A stretch of DNA of 9,325 nucleotides from Streptosporangiaceae bacterium (GCA_030043395.1 JASHXW010000111.1:1-9325); one strand, 5' to 3'. Positions 1-5,753 are shown, numbered from the stretch's first letter. Numbers and translations: made by a program. The notes: generated by a model from the sequence alone, not told the origin.

Positions 1-1
1 C

Positions 2-982
2 GTCTGGCGTCAGTACGGCGGCTGGTGGGATGGCAATCCGGCCAGCCTCAAGCCCGCGCCCGAGCGCGCCGTTGCGGCCGAGCTCGCCGATCTGGCCGGA
101 GGAGCCCAGGTGCTCGCCGACCGGGCGCTCGCGCTGATGATGCAGGCCGGAGAGGGCGGATCAAGCGCCGACGACGCCGCGCTCCGGCTGGCCGGGCACC
201 TGGCCGAGCTGGCCTGGCTAGCCGCGCCAGGAGACGACGGCGTTGCCAAGGTCAGGCAGCAGGTCTTCACGGCCAGAGCCGAAGCGGCGACGTCGACCAT
301 GGCCAGCGGAGTCTTCCGCTGGGCCGCTCAGGAATCTACCGGCGAGGAGCGTGCGGGCAGCTTAGGCTCAGCAGCCGTCGTACTGTGCCCACGGCGCGGT
401 GCCCTCTTCGGCGTACAGCTTGCTGAACGCGGCTTTCTGCATGGCGACGGAGGCCTGGCCCGCCGTTCCCGGGTACCCCAGCGATGCCCATGTCGAAGGC
501 AGGATCCCGAACAGGCCAGCCGAGGAAGCAGTGGGGTTGTCGCTGCTCTCCCGGAACGCCACGCACTGCTCGAATGCCGACATGCCGGCGAGCAGGGAGG
601 ACGACGATCCGGCAGGCTGCGCGGCGGTAGCCGCGGGCTTGGCCTGCGCGTGATGATGGACGGCCGTCCTGTGCGCCTTGGAGTCAGCCTTGGCCAGTGC
701 ATTCAGGCCAGCGCGGAGCCACGACGCCGAGCCTGCGCGGGCCTTTCCGCCCGCGTGCGCGCCTCGTCGCGCCGTCCTGCCGCCGGGGCGGGGCGCCCGG
801 ACTACCTGATGCTGGAGCGCGTGGCTACCGCTCGGGTGGCTAGCCGCGTCGACCGCGGCCCAGCTGGACACGGTGATGCCGGCCACGGCCACGGGGACCA
901 GCGCGGTCAGTGCGAACTTCCTTGTCATCATGGGGGGACCTGCCTCGTCCGCCCTCAGCGCTTCGCGGGGTGCCGCGACTAA
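2..982 (+). CDS. Alkyl-sulfatase/MBL-fold hydrolase, C-terminal part (5' end outside window; 3' extension doubtful)
   Basis: The frame is open from the first bases. Its first ~118 residues look like the dimerisation domain of the SdsA1/BDS1 alkyl-sulfatase branch of metallo-beta-lactamase-fold hydrolases: a WWDGNPASL motif near the window start, a helical stretch LAGHLAELAWLA, then a terminal segment with TSTMASGVF. The zinc-binding catalytic domain would lie upstream, outside the window. Homology appears to end near base 360, but there is no in-frame stop there. The frame runs on to a TGA at 980-982, and the extra ~200 residues are Arg/Gly/Ala-rich and antisense to the transglycosylase gene at 368-931. 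A TAG at 363-365 lies one frame over, so a lost stop, an indel or a sequence error is likely. The family call is fairly secure; the 3' end is not. Substrate specificity cannot be read from this fragment. Confidence 0.65.
   Translation, partial: VWRQYGGWWDGNPASLKPAPERAVAAELADLAGGAQVLADRALALMMQAGEGGSSADDAALRLAGHLAELAWLAAPGDDGVAKVRQQVFTARAEAATSTMASGVFRWAAQESTGEERAGSLGSAAVVLCPRRGALFGVQLAERGFLHGDGGLARRSRVPQRCPCRRQDPEQASRGSSGVVAALPERHALLECRHAGEQGGRRSGRLRGGSRGLGLRVMMDGRPVRLGVSLGQCIQASAEPRRRACAGLSARVRASSRRPAAGAGRPDYLMLERVATARVASRVDRGPAGHGDAGHGHGDQRGQCELPCHHGGTCLVRPQRFAGCRD
368..931 (-). CDS. Secreted Rpf-like/transglycosylase-family muralytic protein
   Basis: A 187-aa protein likely exported to cleave peptidoglycan glycan strands. 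Residues 1-30 form a signal peptide: MMTRK basic start, hydrophobic core ALTALVPVAVAGITV, and an Ala-rich cleavage region. Residues ~31-110 are a Pro/Ala/His/Arg-rich linker. The catalytic lysozyme-like module is at ~118-187: FEQCVAFRESS with E128 as the presumed catalytic acid, GLFGILPSTW at 139-148, and a terminal WAQYDGC. C123 and C187 bracket the domain and could form the disulfide usual in resuscitation-promoting-factor folds. The start is the first of two adjacent ATGs (929-931), with a GAGG/AGG purine block 7-11 nt upstream; the second ATG is equally possible. The gene lies entirely antisense to the extended frame of the upstream sulfatase. Its leader carries a CRP-like site and a folded RNA element. 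It is not a canonical Rpf sequence, so plain 'transglycosylase family' is the safe name. Confidence 0.85.
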   Translation of the reverse strand: MMTRKFALTALVPVAVAGITVSSWAAVDAASHPSGSHALQHQVVRAPRPGGRTARRGAHAGGKARAGSASWLRAGLNALAKADSKAHRTAVHHHAQAKPAATAAQPAGSSSSLLAGMSAFEQCVAFRESSDNPTASSAGLFGILPSTWASLGYPGTAGQASVAMQKAAFSKLYAEEGTAPWAQYDGC

Positions 983-994
983 CAGTGTTGGGCG

Positions 995-1008
995 TGACGT
1001 CGCCGTCA
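995..1008. repeat. Inverted repeat TGACG-N4-CGTCA in the Rpf-like gene leader
   Basis: Perfect 5-bp arms, TGACG and CGTCA, separated by TCGC, 64 bp before the Rpf-like start codon. It may be an operator half-site pair or chance; no regulator is assigned. Confidence 0.25.
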
Positions 1009-1024
1009 TCGGTATCAAGAGCAG

Positions 1025-1070
1025 CTCACGGGCGGTGGCGTCCACCGCACTTGCAGGGGGATGCCGTGAG
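1025..1070 (-). ncRNA. Structured 5' leader element upstream of the Rpf-like gene
   Basis: Read on the minus strand, CTCACGG (1070-1064) pairs perfectly with CCGTGAG (1031-1025). Between them lie a 15-nt C-rich single-stranded segment and a perfect hairpin, GCGGTGG-ACG-CCACCGC (1048-1032). The hairpin directly abuts the 3' arm of the outer stem, so the two 7-bp helices could stack coaxially with a large one-sided bulge. It sits about 95-140 nt before the start codon, within the presumed transcript leader. I cannot match it to a known riboswitch; the conserved core of the c-di-AMP (ydaO) class found before many actinobacterial rpf genes is not visible. The element is nearly self-complementary, so a role on DNA or on the other strand is possible. 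Confidence 0.4.
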
Positions 1071-1123
1071 TACCCCACAGACAACTTCCAGGAGCAGGAC
1101 TGAGCATCCGGCAACCGGCAGAT

Positions 1124-1139
1124 TGTGACGCATCTCACC
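1124..1139. promoter_or_regulatory. CRP/FNR-family binding-site candidate
   Basis: TGTGACGCATCTCACC matches the CRP consensus TGTGA-N6-TCACA at 9 of 10 defined positions. It lies ~190 bp upstream of the Rpf-like gene start, in the gap after the HAD gene. Activation of rpf genes by CRP-type regulators is known in Mycobacterium tuberculosis (Rv3676 and rpfA) and Corynebacterium (GlxR and rpf2). If the regulator acts from the usual -41 or -61 position, transcription would begin near 1070-1090 and the folded element at 1025-1070 would lie in the leader. No clear -10/-35 pair was found. Confidence 0.5.
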
Positions 1140-1200
1140 CATGCCCTGGCCCGCGGCCGGCGTCATGTCGCGCGCTTGCAGCGCCTCTCAGCCGGGCCTG

Positions 1201-1890
1201 TCAGCCGCCGGTCCAGGACTCAATCAGCGGCACCAGCTCAGACAGGCTGCTGATCACGGCATCGGGCCTGGCTTCCTCGAACGGTGGCACGTCGCTATTG
1301 GGGAAGAGCACGGTGCGCATCCCGACGCTCGCCGCGCCGTGAACGTCATCCCACGGCCGGTCGCCGACGAAGACGCAGCGGCCCGGATCGGCGGCTCCCA
1401 CGGCGGCCATCGCCGCCGCGAACGCATCGGGGTGCGGCTTGGTCCGCTCGATCTCGCTGCTGTAGACGGCGCCATCGATGAGGTCGAGCACCCCGTCCCG
1501 GCGGAAGACCTCCTCGTGCCAGCTGCGCGGCCACATCGTGTTGGAGAGCACGCCAACCTTGATGTCCCGAGCGCGGAGGAATCTCAGTACCGCAGCGCCG
1601 TCGGGATAGGTGAACGTGTGCGGATTCCACGCCTCGACGTAAGTGTCGAGCAGCGCGTCGGTGGGCTCGATCCTGGCCCGCGCGAGCACGCCCGAGATCG
1701 TCGAGCTGCGCTGGTCGGTTCTGGCCAGTTCCCACAGCTCTAGCTCGGCCTGGTACGCGGCCGCCGCGCGCTCGAGGTGATTGGCGGGAAAGTGCGCAGC
1801 GCAGACCGATCTCCACAGCTCAGCCGAGTCGATGCGGTGCCATGGCGTGAGCGTCCCGCCCCAGTCGAAGATAACCGCGTCAATCGCCAT
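1201..1890 (-). CDS. HAD-superfamily hydrolase with variant motif I (DWGGT)
   Basis: A 229-aa cytosolic HAD-like phosphohydrolase of the haloacid dehalogenase/phosphoglycolate phosphatase-like subgroup. Motif I is FDWGGTLT (D9 nucleophile), motif II is LSNT (S116), motif III is the Lys in ERTKPHPDAF (K151), and motif IV is VFVGDRPWDD (D177 and D181/D182). A helical cap of ~80-90 residues lies between motifs I and II (C1-type cap). The second motif I aspartate, normally the general acid/base two residues after the nucleophile, is replaced by Gly11, so classical phosphatase chemistry may be altered or carried by another residue. The ATG at 1888-1890 is the only sensible start and the purine-rich stretch before it is weak. 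It ends 269 bp upstream of the Rpf-like gene and is probably transcribed separately. The substrate is unknown. Confidence 0.85.
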   Translation of the reverse strand: MAIDAVIFDWGGTLTPWHRIDSAELWRSVCAAHFPANHLERAAAAYQAELELWELARTDQRSSTISGVLARARIEPTDALLDTYVEAWNPHTFTYPDGAAVLRFLRARDIKVGVLSNTMWPRSWHEEVFRRDGVLDLIDGAVYSSEIERTKPHPDAFAAAMAAVGAADPGRCVFVGDRPWDDVHGAASVGMRTVLFPNSDVPPFEEARPDAVISSLSELVPLIESWTGG

Positions 1891-2142
1891 CCGCTGATGA
1901 TAGAGGACGCGTACAGGGACCGATCGTAACTTCTACCTGAATGCTCCTTTATAGGATGTATGCCGGGCCTGAATGGCGTTCTCGTGTAAGACTGCTATCG
2001 AAGGACACAAGCGCACAAGGATTGGCGCAGGTACCCAGTGCCGGCATCCTTCCGGCGGGGCGGGCGCGCGGACCGGCCGTGCGGCTGGGAGACTGGTAAC
2101 AAGCTTCGCGGGACCGTGCACCAGCCAGAGGGGATGCGTGAG
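1891..2142. promoter_or_regulatory. Divergent intergenic region with AT-rich core
   Basis: This 252-bp gap separates the HAD gene (-) from the DUF3618 gene (+) and should hold promoters for both. The most AT-rich part is around 1941-1962, with TATAGGAT (1950-1957) on + and TATAAAGGAG on -. It is flanked by two copies of CCTGAATG (1936-1943 and 1968-1975) 32 bp apart. A short stem GCCGG/CCGGC lies around 2041-2057. No -35 box convincingly pairs with the TATA-like sequence, so no transcription start is assigned. Confidence 0.3.
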
Positions 2143-2583
2143 ATGGCCGATCAGGGGAGCCCGGCGCAGGCGCAAGGCACGGTGGCGACTGACAGCCGGG
2201 ACACGAGCGTGGCATTGCGTGATAGTGACTCAGACCGCTCGCCAGCAGGCCAGCAGGCCAGCGGCCAGGTGGCGAACGGCAGGCCTGCCAACGGCAGGGC
2301 GGGAAACGGCAAGGTTTCCAAGCGGGACTCCGACGAGATCGTCGCGGAGATCGAGCGCACGAGGCAGAACCTCGCGCGCACCATCGACTCGCTCGCGGAC
2401 AAGGTGAGCCCGGCGAGCAACGTGCGGCGGCTGCGCGAGGAGGCGAGCGGGCAGACGCAGCGGCTTCGCGAGCAGGCGAGCGAGCAGTTGGCTAGGCCCG
2501 AAGTCCAGCTGGCGGTGGCCGCTGTCGGCCTGGCAATTGTCGGCATCGCCATCTACCGGATCTGGGGTCGCCGCCGGTCCTAG
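2143..2583 (+). CDS. DUF3618-domain membrane-anchored protein
   Basis: A 146-aa protein of the actinobacterial DUF3618 family, whose biochemical role is unknown. Residues 1-60 are low-complexity and hydrophilic with a Gly/Gln/Asn/Ala-rich stretch (GQQASGQVANGRPANGR), probably disordered. Residues 61-95 carry the family signature: DEIVAEIERTRQNLARTIDSLADKVSP leading into NVRRL. Residues 96-117 form a charged amphipathic helix with repeated LREQAS-like units. A single transmembrane helix at ~120-139 (VQLAVAAVGLAIVGIAIY) is followed by the basic tail WGRRRS, predicting a cytoplasmic N-terminus and C-terminal membrane anchor. The ATG at 2143 was chosen because AGAGGGG (2127-2133) is 9 nt upstream. 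Longer in-frame starts at 2038 or 2134 lack a properly spaced site. The ClpC-like gene follows on the same strand after 119 bp and a hairpin. Confidence 0.85.
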   Translation: MADQGSPAQAQGTVATDSRDTSVALRDSDSDRSPAGQQASGQVANGRPANGRAGNGKVSKRDSDEIVAEIERTRQNLARTIDSLADKVSPASNVRRLREEASGQTQRLREQASEQLARPEVQLAVAAVGLAIVGIAIYRIWGRRRS

Positions 2584-2608
2584 CGGCCGGCGGGTGACGG
2601 CCCTCTGC

Positions 2609-2628
2609 CCTGGCCCTTCCTGGCCAGG
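2609..2628 (+). terminator. Hairpin after the DUF3618 gene, possible terminator
   Basis: CCTGGCC-CTTCCT-GGCCAGG forms a perfect 7-bp stem with a 6-nt loop, 25 nt after the DUF3618 stop codon. No U-tract follows, as is common for hairpin terminators in high-GC actinobacteria. It may separate or attenuate transcription into the ClpC-like gene. Confidence 0.4.
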
Positions 2629-2702
2629 CTTCTGGCGTGCGCCGAAAGCACTATCGCGATGCCTATCCTTGAGCTGATGGGCGTCGCGATGGGGTGATCG
2701 AA

Positions 2703-3623
2703 ATGTTCGAGCGGTTCACCGACCGGGCCCGGCGGGTAGTCGTGCTGGCTCAGGAAGAGGCCAGGCTGCTCGGGCACAACTTCATCGGCACTGAGCACAT
2801 CCTGCTCGGGCTAATACACGAGGGTGAGGGAGTCGCGGCCACAGCGCTGGAATCCCTCGGCATCGGACTTGAGGCAGTACGCGAACGGGTCACCGAGATC
2901 GTCGGCGTAGGAACGAAAGCGCAGGCCGGGCACATTCCCTTCACGCCCAGGGCGAAGAAGGTGCTCGAGCTCTCGCTGCGCGAGGCGCTGCAGCTTGGCC
3001 ACAACTACATCGGCACCGAGCACATCCTGCTCGGCCTGATCAGGGAAGGCGAGGGAGTCGCCGCTCAGGTCCTGGTCTCGATGGGAGCGGACCTTAACCG
3101 GGTCCGCCTGCAGGTCATCACGCTGGTCCACCCCTCCGCTGGTGCTCAGGCAGGACCGCCGGGCGAGGAGGCGCGCCTTGCGGGACCCCTGCCGGCGGCA
3201 CCGAGTCGCAGGGAGCTCGTGCTCATGTCCGGCATCCGCCAGCGCATGTCGGCCCTGGAGGCCCGGCTGGCGCTGCTTGAGTCACGGGCCGGAACCGGCC
3301 CGGATTCCAGCGAACTGGACAAGGAGATAGCCAAGGTCCGCGGCGAGAGGCAGTCCGCCGCCAACCTCCAGGACTACGAGAACGCTGCCGTCTTGCGGGA
3401 CAGGGAACGTGCTCTGCTCGAGCAGCAGAGCACGCGCCGCGAGGAATGGCTGGCGGACAACCCGAGCCTGCCCGAGCTGGCCAAGACGGTCCGCGAGCTC
3501 GGCGAGGAGGTCGCACGGCTGCGCCGGCTGCTGCGCGAGCCGCCGCAGGCCGAGCAGCTTGCCGGCGAGGTGGCCGAAACGGGCCAGGCAGCTGGCGGCG
3601 ACTCAGCCGAGACGGGCGAGTGA
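2703..3623 (+). CDS. ClpC N-domain plus middle-domain protein lacking AAA+ modules
   Basis: A 306-aa cytosolic protein. Residues 1-145 are an almost canonical actinobacterial ClpC1 N-terminal domain with both Clp repeats ([18 protein letters not shown] at 26-43; [18 protein letters not shown] at 101-118). Residues ~203-250 match the coiled-coil/UVR middle domain of ClpC ([16 protein letters not shown], then [17 protein letters not shown]). The first ATPase module, which separates these regions in ClpC, is missing, as is everything after the M-domain: no Walker A/B, no ClpP-docking loop. A linker (~146-200) and an Ala/Glu-rich coiled tail (~256-306) complete it. F2, F80, K85 and E89, the ClpC1 residues I recall as contacting cyclomarin, are all retained. 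The ATG at 2703 gives the family's MFERF start with GGGGTG 6 nt upstream; a GTG at 2694 would add three residues. It cannot unfold proteins. I infer a role as adaptor, substrate-binding competitor or antibiotic sponge, as proposed for mycobacterial ClpC2. Confidence 0.9.
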   Translation: MFERFTDRARRVVVLAQEEARLLGHNFIGTEHILLGLIHEGEGVAATALESLGIGLEAVRERVTEIVGVGTKAQAGHIPFTPRAKKVLELSLREALQLGHNYIGTEHILLGLIREGEGVAAQVLVSMGADLNRVRLQVITLVHPSAGAQAGPPGEEARLAGPLPAAPSRRELVLMSGIRQRMSALEARLALLESRAGTGPDSSELDKEIAKVRGERQSAANLQDYENAAVLRDRERALLEQQSTRREEWLADNPSLPELAKTVRELGEEVARLRRLLREPPQAEQLAGEVAETGQAAGGDSAETGE

Positions 3624-3635
3624 GCTCCCTGAGCC

Positions 3636-5201
3636 TCAGCCCACCGCGCGGGAGTACCCAGCCCAGTAGGGAGCGCGCAGCTGCCGCTTGAGCAGCTTGC
3701 CCGATCCCGTCCGCGGCAGTTCGTCGGTGAACTCGACCGAGCGCGGTGCCTTGTACGAGGCTAGGTGCTCGCGCGCGTAGTCCCTGATCTCGGCCTCGGT
3801 CAGGGTAACGCCTGGAGCCAGCACTACCGTCGCGTGCACCTGCTCACCCCACTCTTGCGACGGGATCCCGAACACGGCCACATCGAAGATCCCCGGATGC
3901 TGCTCAAGCACGGCCTCGATCTCGGCCGGGTAGACGTTCATGCCTCCCGACACGATCATGTCGCTCTTGCGGTCGCAGATGTAGTAGTAGCCCTCGTCGT
4001 CGCGGTACGCGATGTCGCCGACCGTGTGGAAGTCGCCGATGCGCGCCGCGTTATAACTGTCCGGCTGCTTGTAGTACTCGTTGAAGACGAACGTCGATCG
4101 CACGAAGAGCTCTCCAGAGTGATCAGGTCCGGTGCCGGTGACCTCGTTGCCCATCTCGTCGAGCAGCCGGATCTCCATCCCTGGCGCGGGCTTGCCGCAC
4201 GAGCCAGGCTTGCGGAGCTGATCGGCTGGCTCGAGTATGCAATTGATGCCGAGCTCGGTCGAACCGTAGACCTCGTACAGGGACTCCGGCGGGAAGTTCG
4301 CCACGTAAGCCTGCTTGAGCGCGAAGCTCCACGGCGCGGCGTTGGCGATCATCTTCCGCATCGTGGACCGGTCGTAGCGCTCCTTCACCTCCTGCGGCAA
4401 CGCGCAGATCCTGCGGATCTGCGGCGGGGCGGAGAACGTCGAGGTCACCTTGTGCGTGTCCACCAGGCGCAGCCAGTCTTCCGCGTCGAACCTGCGCTGC
4501 AGGATGACGCTCTGGCCGAGGGTCATGCCAATGGCCATGAAGGCGCTCGGGCCGCTGTGGTACAGCGGCCCGGTGGTCAGGTAGACGTCGTCGCTGGTGT
4601 AGCCGATCAGCCCGACGAGCGCGATGATCGCGCTCAGGTCGCGATTGCGGCGCAGCGCGCCCTTCGGCTTGCCGGTCGTGCCTGAGGTGTAGATCATCGT
4701 CGTCCCTGACGCCTGGTCGGCGGGGATCTCGGGCGGTGGCTCCGGCGAAGCCGCCGCGACGAAGTCGTCGCCCAGCATGCCGGACGGCGCGGTCCCGCCG
4801 AACGCGATCGTCTCGCGCAGGCTGCCGATCTTGGCCGCCACGTCGTCGGGAGGGATGAACAGGTGCGCGTACTCGGCATCGACGTAGGCGATCGACGAGT
4901 CGGAGTGCGCGATGATGTAGCGGGCCTCCTCGGGCGTCAGCCGGTAGTTCAGCGGCACTGCGATGGCGCCCAGCTTCCTCGCCGCGCCCATCACCGCGAC
5001 CACCTGCGGTGAGTTCGGCCCGCACCAGATGACCTTCTCGCCGTTGCCGGCACCCAACGACGCCAGCGCGTTGGCGAGCCGGTTCGTCTCGGCCTCGAGC
5101 TGCGCGTAGGTCCACGTGACCACGCCCGCATCACCACGGTCGTCGGTGACGGCAGGCTTGTCGGGCTGGGCTTGCGCGTAGACGGTGAGGATGTCTGGCA
5201 T
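3636..5201 (-). CDS. AMP-dependent acyl-CoA synthetase/ligase
   Basis: A 521-aa ANL-superfamily enzyme that activates a carboxylic acid with ATP to an acyl-adenylate and transfers it to CoA. Motifs in order: P-loop YTSGTTGKPKG (171-181); YGSTE (312-316) for the adenylate; GD at 395-396 and CDRKSDMI (409-416), with the D410/R411 hinge region; GGMNVYPAEIE (419-429) for CoA binding; and PRTGSGK with catalytic K502. Length is typical for a medium- to long-chain fatty-acyl-CoA ligase. The absence of peptidyl-carrier or reductase domains argues against a non-ribosomal module. The start is ATG at 5199-5201 with GGAGGT 10 nt upstream. The gene is convergent with the ClpC-like gene, with only 12 bp between stop codons, and divergent from the ECF42 unit. 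The acyl chain cannot be deduced; no other lipid genes are in view. Confidence 0.92.
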   Translation of the reverse strand: MPDILTVYAQAQPDKPAVTDDRGDAGVVTWTYAQLEAETNRLANALASLGAGNGEKVIWCGPNSPQVVAVMGAARKLGAIAVPLNYRLTPEEARYIIAHSDSSIAYVDAEYAHLFIPPDDVAAKIGSLRETIAFGGTAPSGMLGDDFVAAASPEPPPEIPADQASGTTMIYTSGTTGKPKGALRRNRDLSAIIALVGLIGYTSDDVYLTTGPLYHSGPSAFMAIGMTLGQSVILQRRFDAEDWLRLVDTHKVTSTFSAPPQIRRICALPQEVKERYDRSTMRKMIANAAPWSFALKQAYVANFPPESLYEVYGSTELGINCILEPADQLRKPGSCGKPAPGMEIRLLDEMGNEVTGTGPDHSGELFVRSTFVFNEYYKQPDSYNAARIGDFHTVGDIAYRDDEGYYYICDRKSDMIVSGGMNVYPAEIEAVLEQHPGIFDVAVFGIPSQEWGEQVHATVVLAPGVTLTEAEIRDYAREHLASYKAPRSVEFTDELPRTGSGKLLKRQLRAPYWAGYSRAVG

Positions 5202-5301
5202 CGCGGCGGGTACCTCCGGGTTGGTCGTCGTATGGTCATGTTAGACAGAGGGGATCAAAGATCGCCCCCTGAGTATTCGCTGGGCTAGCGAAACCCGCTC
5301 G

Positions 5302-5328
5302 TGTCGATTCCGGCGCTCGCCGTTCGTA
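5302..5328 (+). promoter_or_regulatory. Candidate ECF42-type promoter for the DGPF-sigma operon
   Basis: TGTCGA (5302-5307) is followed after 17 bp by CGTA (5325-5328). The -35 element recalled for ECF42 targets is TGTCGA with a -10 close to CG(A/T)C; here the -35 is exact and the -10 differs in its last base. CGTT at 5321 is an alternative. Location 51 bp before the DGPF start fits autoregulation by the sigma factor encoded two genes along. This is a consensus recalled from the family plus sequence match, not an experimental start. Confidence 0.55.
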
Positions 5329-5340
5329 GCCATGGTGAAG

Positions 5341-5359
5341 GGCCGGCACGGGGCCGGCC
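5341..5359 (+). promoter_or_regulatory. GC-rich hairpin just before the DGPF gene ribosome-binding site
   Basis: GGCCGGC-ACGGG-GCCGGCC forms a perfect all-G/C 7-bp stem with a 5-nt loop. It lies between the candidate ECF42 promoter and the GAGAGG ribosome-binding site (5365-5370), so it would be near the 5' end of the operon mRNA. It could stabilise the message or affect translation; it leaves the ribosome-binding site exposed. Confidence 0.4.
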
Positions 5360-5378
5360 TCGTCGAGAGGACAGTGAC

Positions 5379-5732
5379 ATGAAGGAGTACCTGCTCTCCG
5401 TGCACCATGGACCTGACGTGGGGCTGTCGCCCGAGGTAATGGAGCAGTCGTACAAGGACTGCGAGACCCTGAACGCCGAGCTCGAAGCCAGCGGGGCCTG
5501 GGTGTTCGCCGGGGGCCTGCATCCCGCGGAGACGGCGACCGTGGTGCGGATCAGCGACGGCGACGTCGTCACCACCGACGGCCCGTACGCCGAGACGAAG
5601 GAGCAGCTCGGCGGGTTCTGGATCATCAAGGCGGCTGACCTGGACGAGGCGCTGCGCTGGGCCGCGAAGGCGACGAAGGCCTGCGTCCTGCCGGTCGAAG
5701 TTCGCCCGTTCCTGGAGGACCCGCAGGCCTAG
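5379..5732 (+). CDS. YCII/DGPF-domain protein, partner of ECF42 sigma factor
   Basis: A 117-aa small cytosolic protein of the YCII-related (DGPF) family, with a ferredoxin-like alpha/beta fold expected. Visible signatures are the N-terminal strand MKEYLLSVHH, a helix over ~18-37, GLHPAETATVVR (46-57), DGPYAETKEQLGGFWII (67-83; Tyr replaces the Phe of the name-giving DGPF motif) and the C-terminal strand VLPVEVRPF (103-111). The ATG at 5379 has GAGAGG 8 nt upstream and matches the usual family length; an upstream in-frame GTG at 5301 would start inside the candidate promoter and is rejected. The sigma gene follows after 21 bp on the same strand, the gene order characteristic of ECF42 units. 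DGPF proteins are the usual ECF42 neighbours and targets; their biochemical function is not established. Very likely co-transcribed with the sigma gene. Confidence 0.92.
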   Translation: MKEYLLSVHHGPDVGLSPEVMEQSYKDCETLNAELEASGAWVFAGGLHPAETATVVRISDGDVVTTDGPYAETKEQLGGFWIIKAADLDEALRWAAKATKACVLPVEVRPFLEDPQA

Positions 5733-5753
5733 CAGCGCGCGTCAGCCTCGCAT

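Noticed and set aside
932..1140. c-di-AMP (ydaO-type) riboswitch before the Rpf-like gene
   Set aside because: Expected from other rpf genes, but the conserved core (a CCGTCAGCTAACC-like segment with its partner stems) is not present on the minus strand.
1141..1743. Long + strand open frame over the HAD gene
   Set aside because: It is antisense to a well-supported HAD hydrolase with four motifs, and its composition is typical of GC-rich shadow frames.
2668..2673. CTTGAG as a HAIR (HspR) heat-shock operator before the ClpC-like gene
   Set aside because: Only one half-site is present; no ACTCAAG partner at the required spacing.
3629..3639. CTGAG-C-CTCAG palindrome between the convergent ClpC-like and acyl-CoA synthetase genes
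   Set aside because: The one-base spacer cannot form a hairpin loop with a full 5-bp stem, so a terminator call is not supported.
3765..4685. 306-codon + strand open frame within the acyl-CoA synthetase
   Set aside because: It lies fully antisense to an enzyme with all ANL motifs; His/Val/Arg-rich composition, no recognisable domain and no ribosome-binding site.
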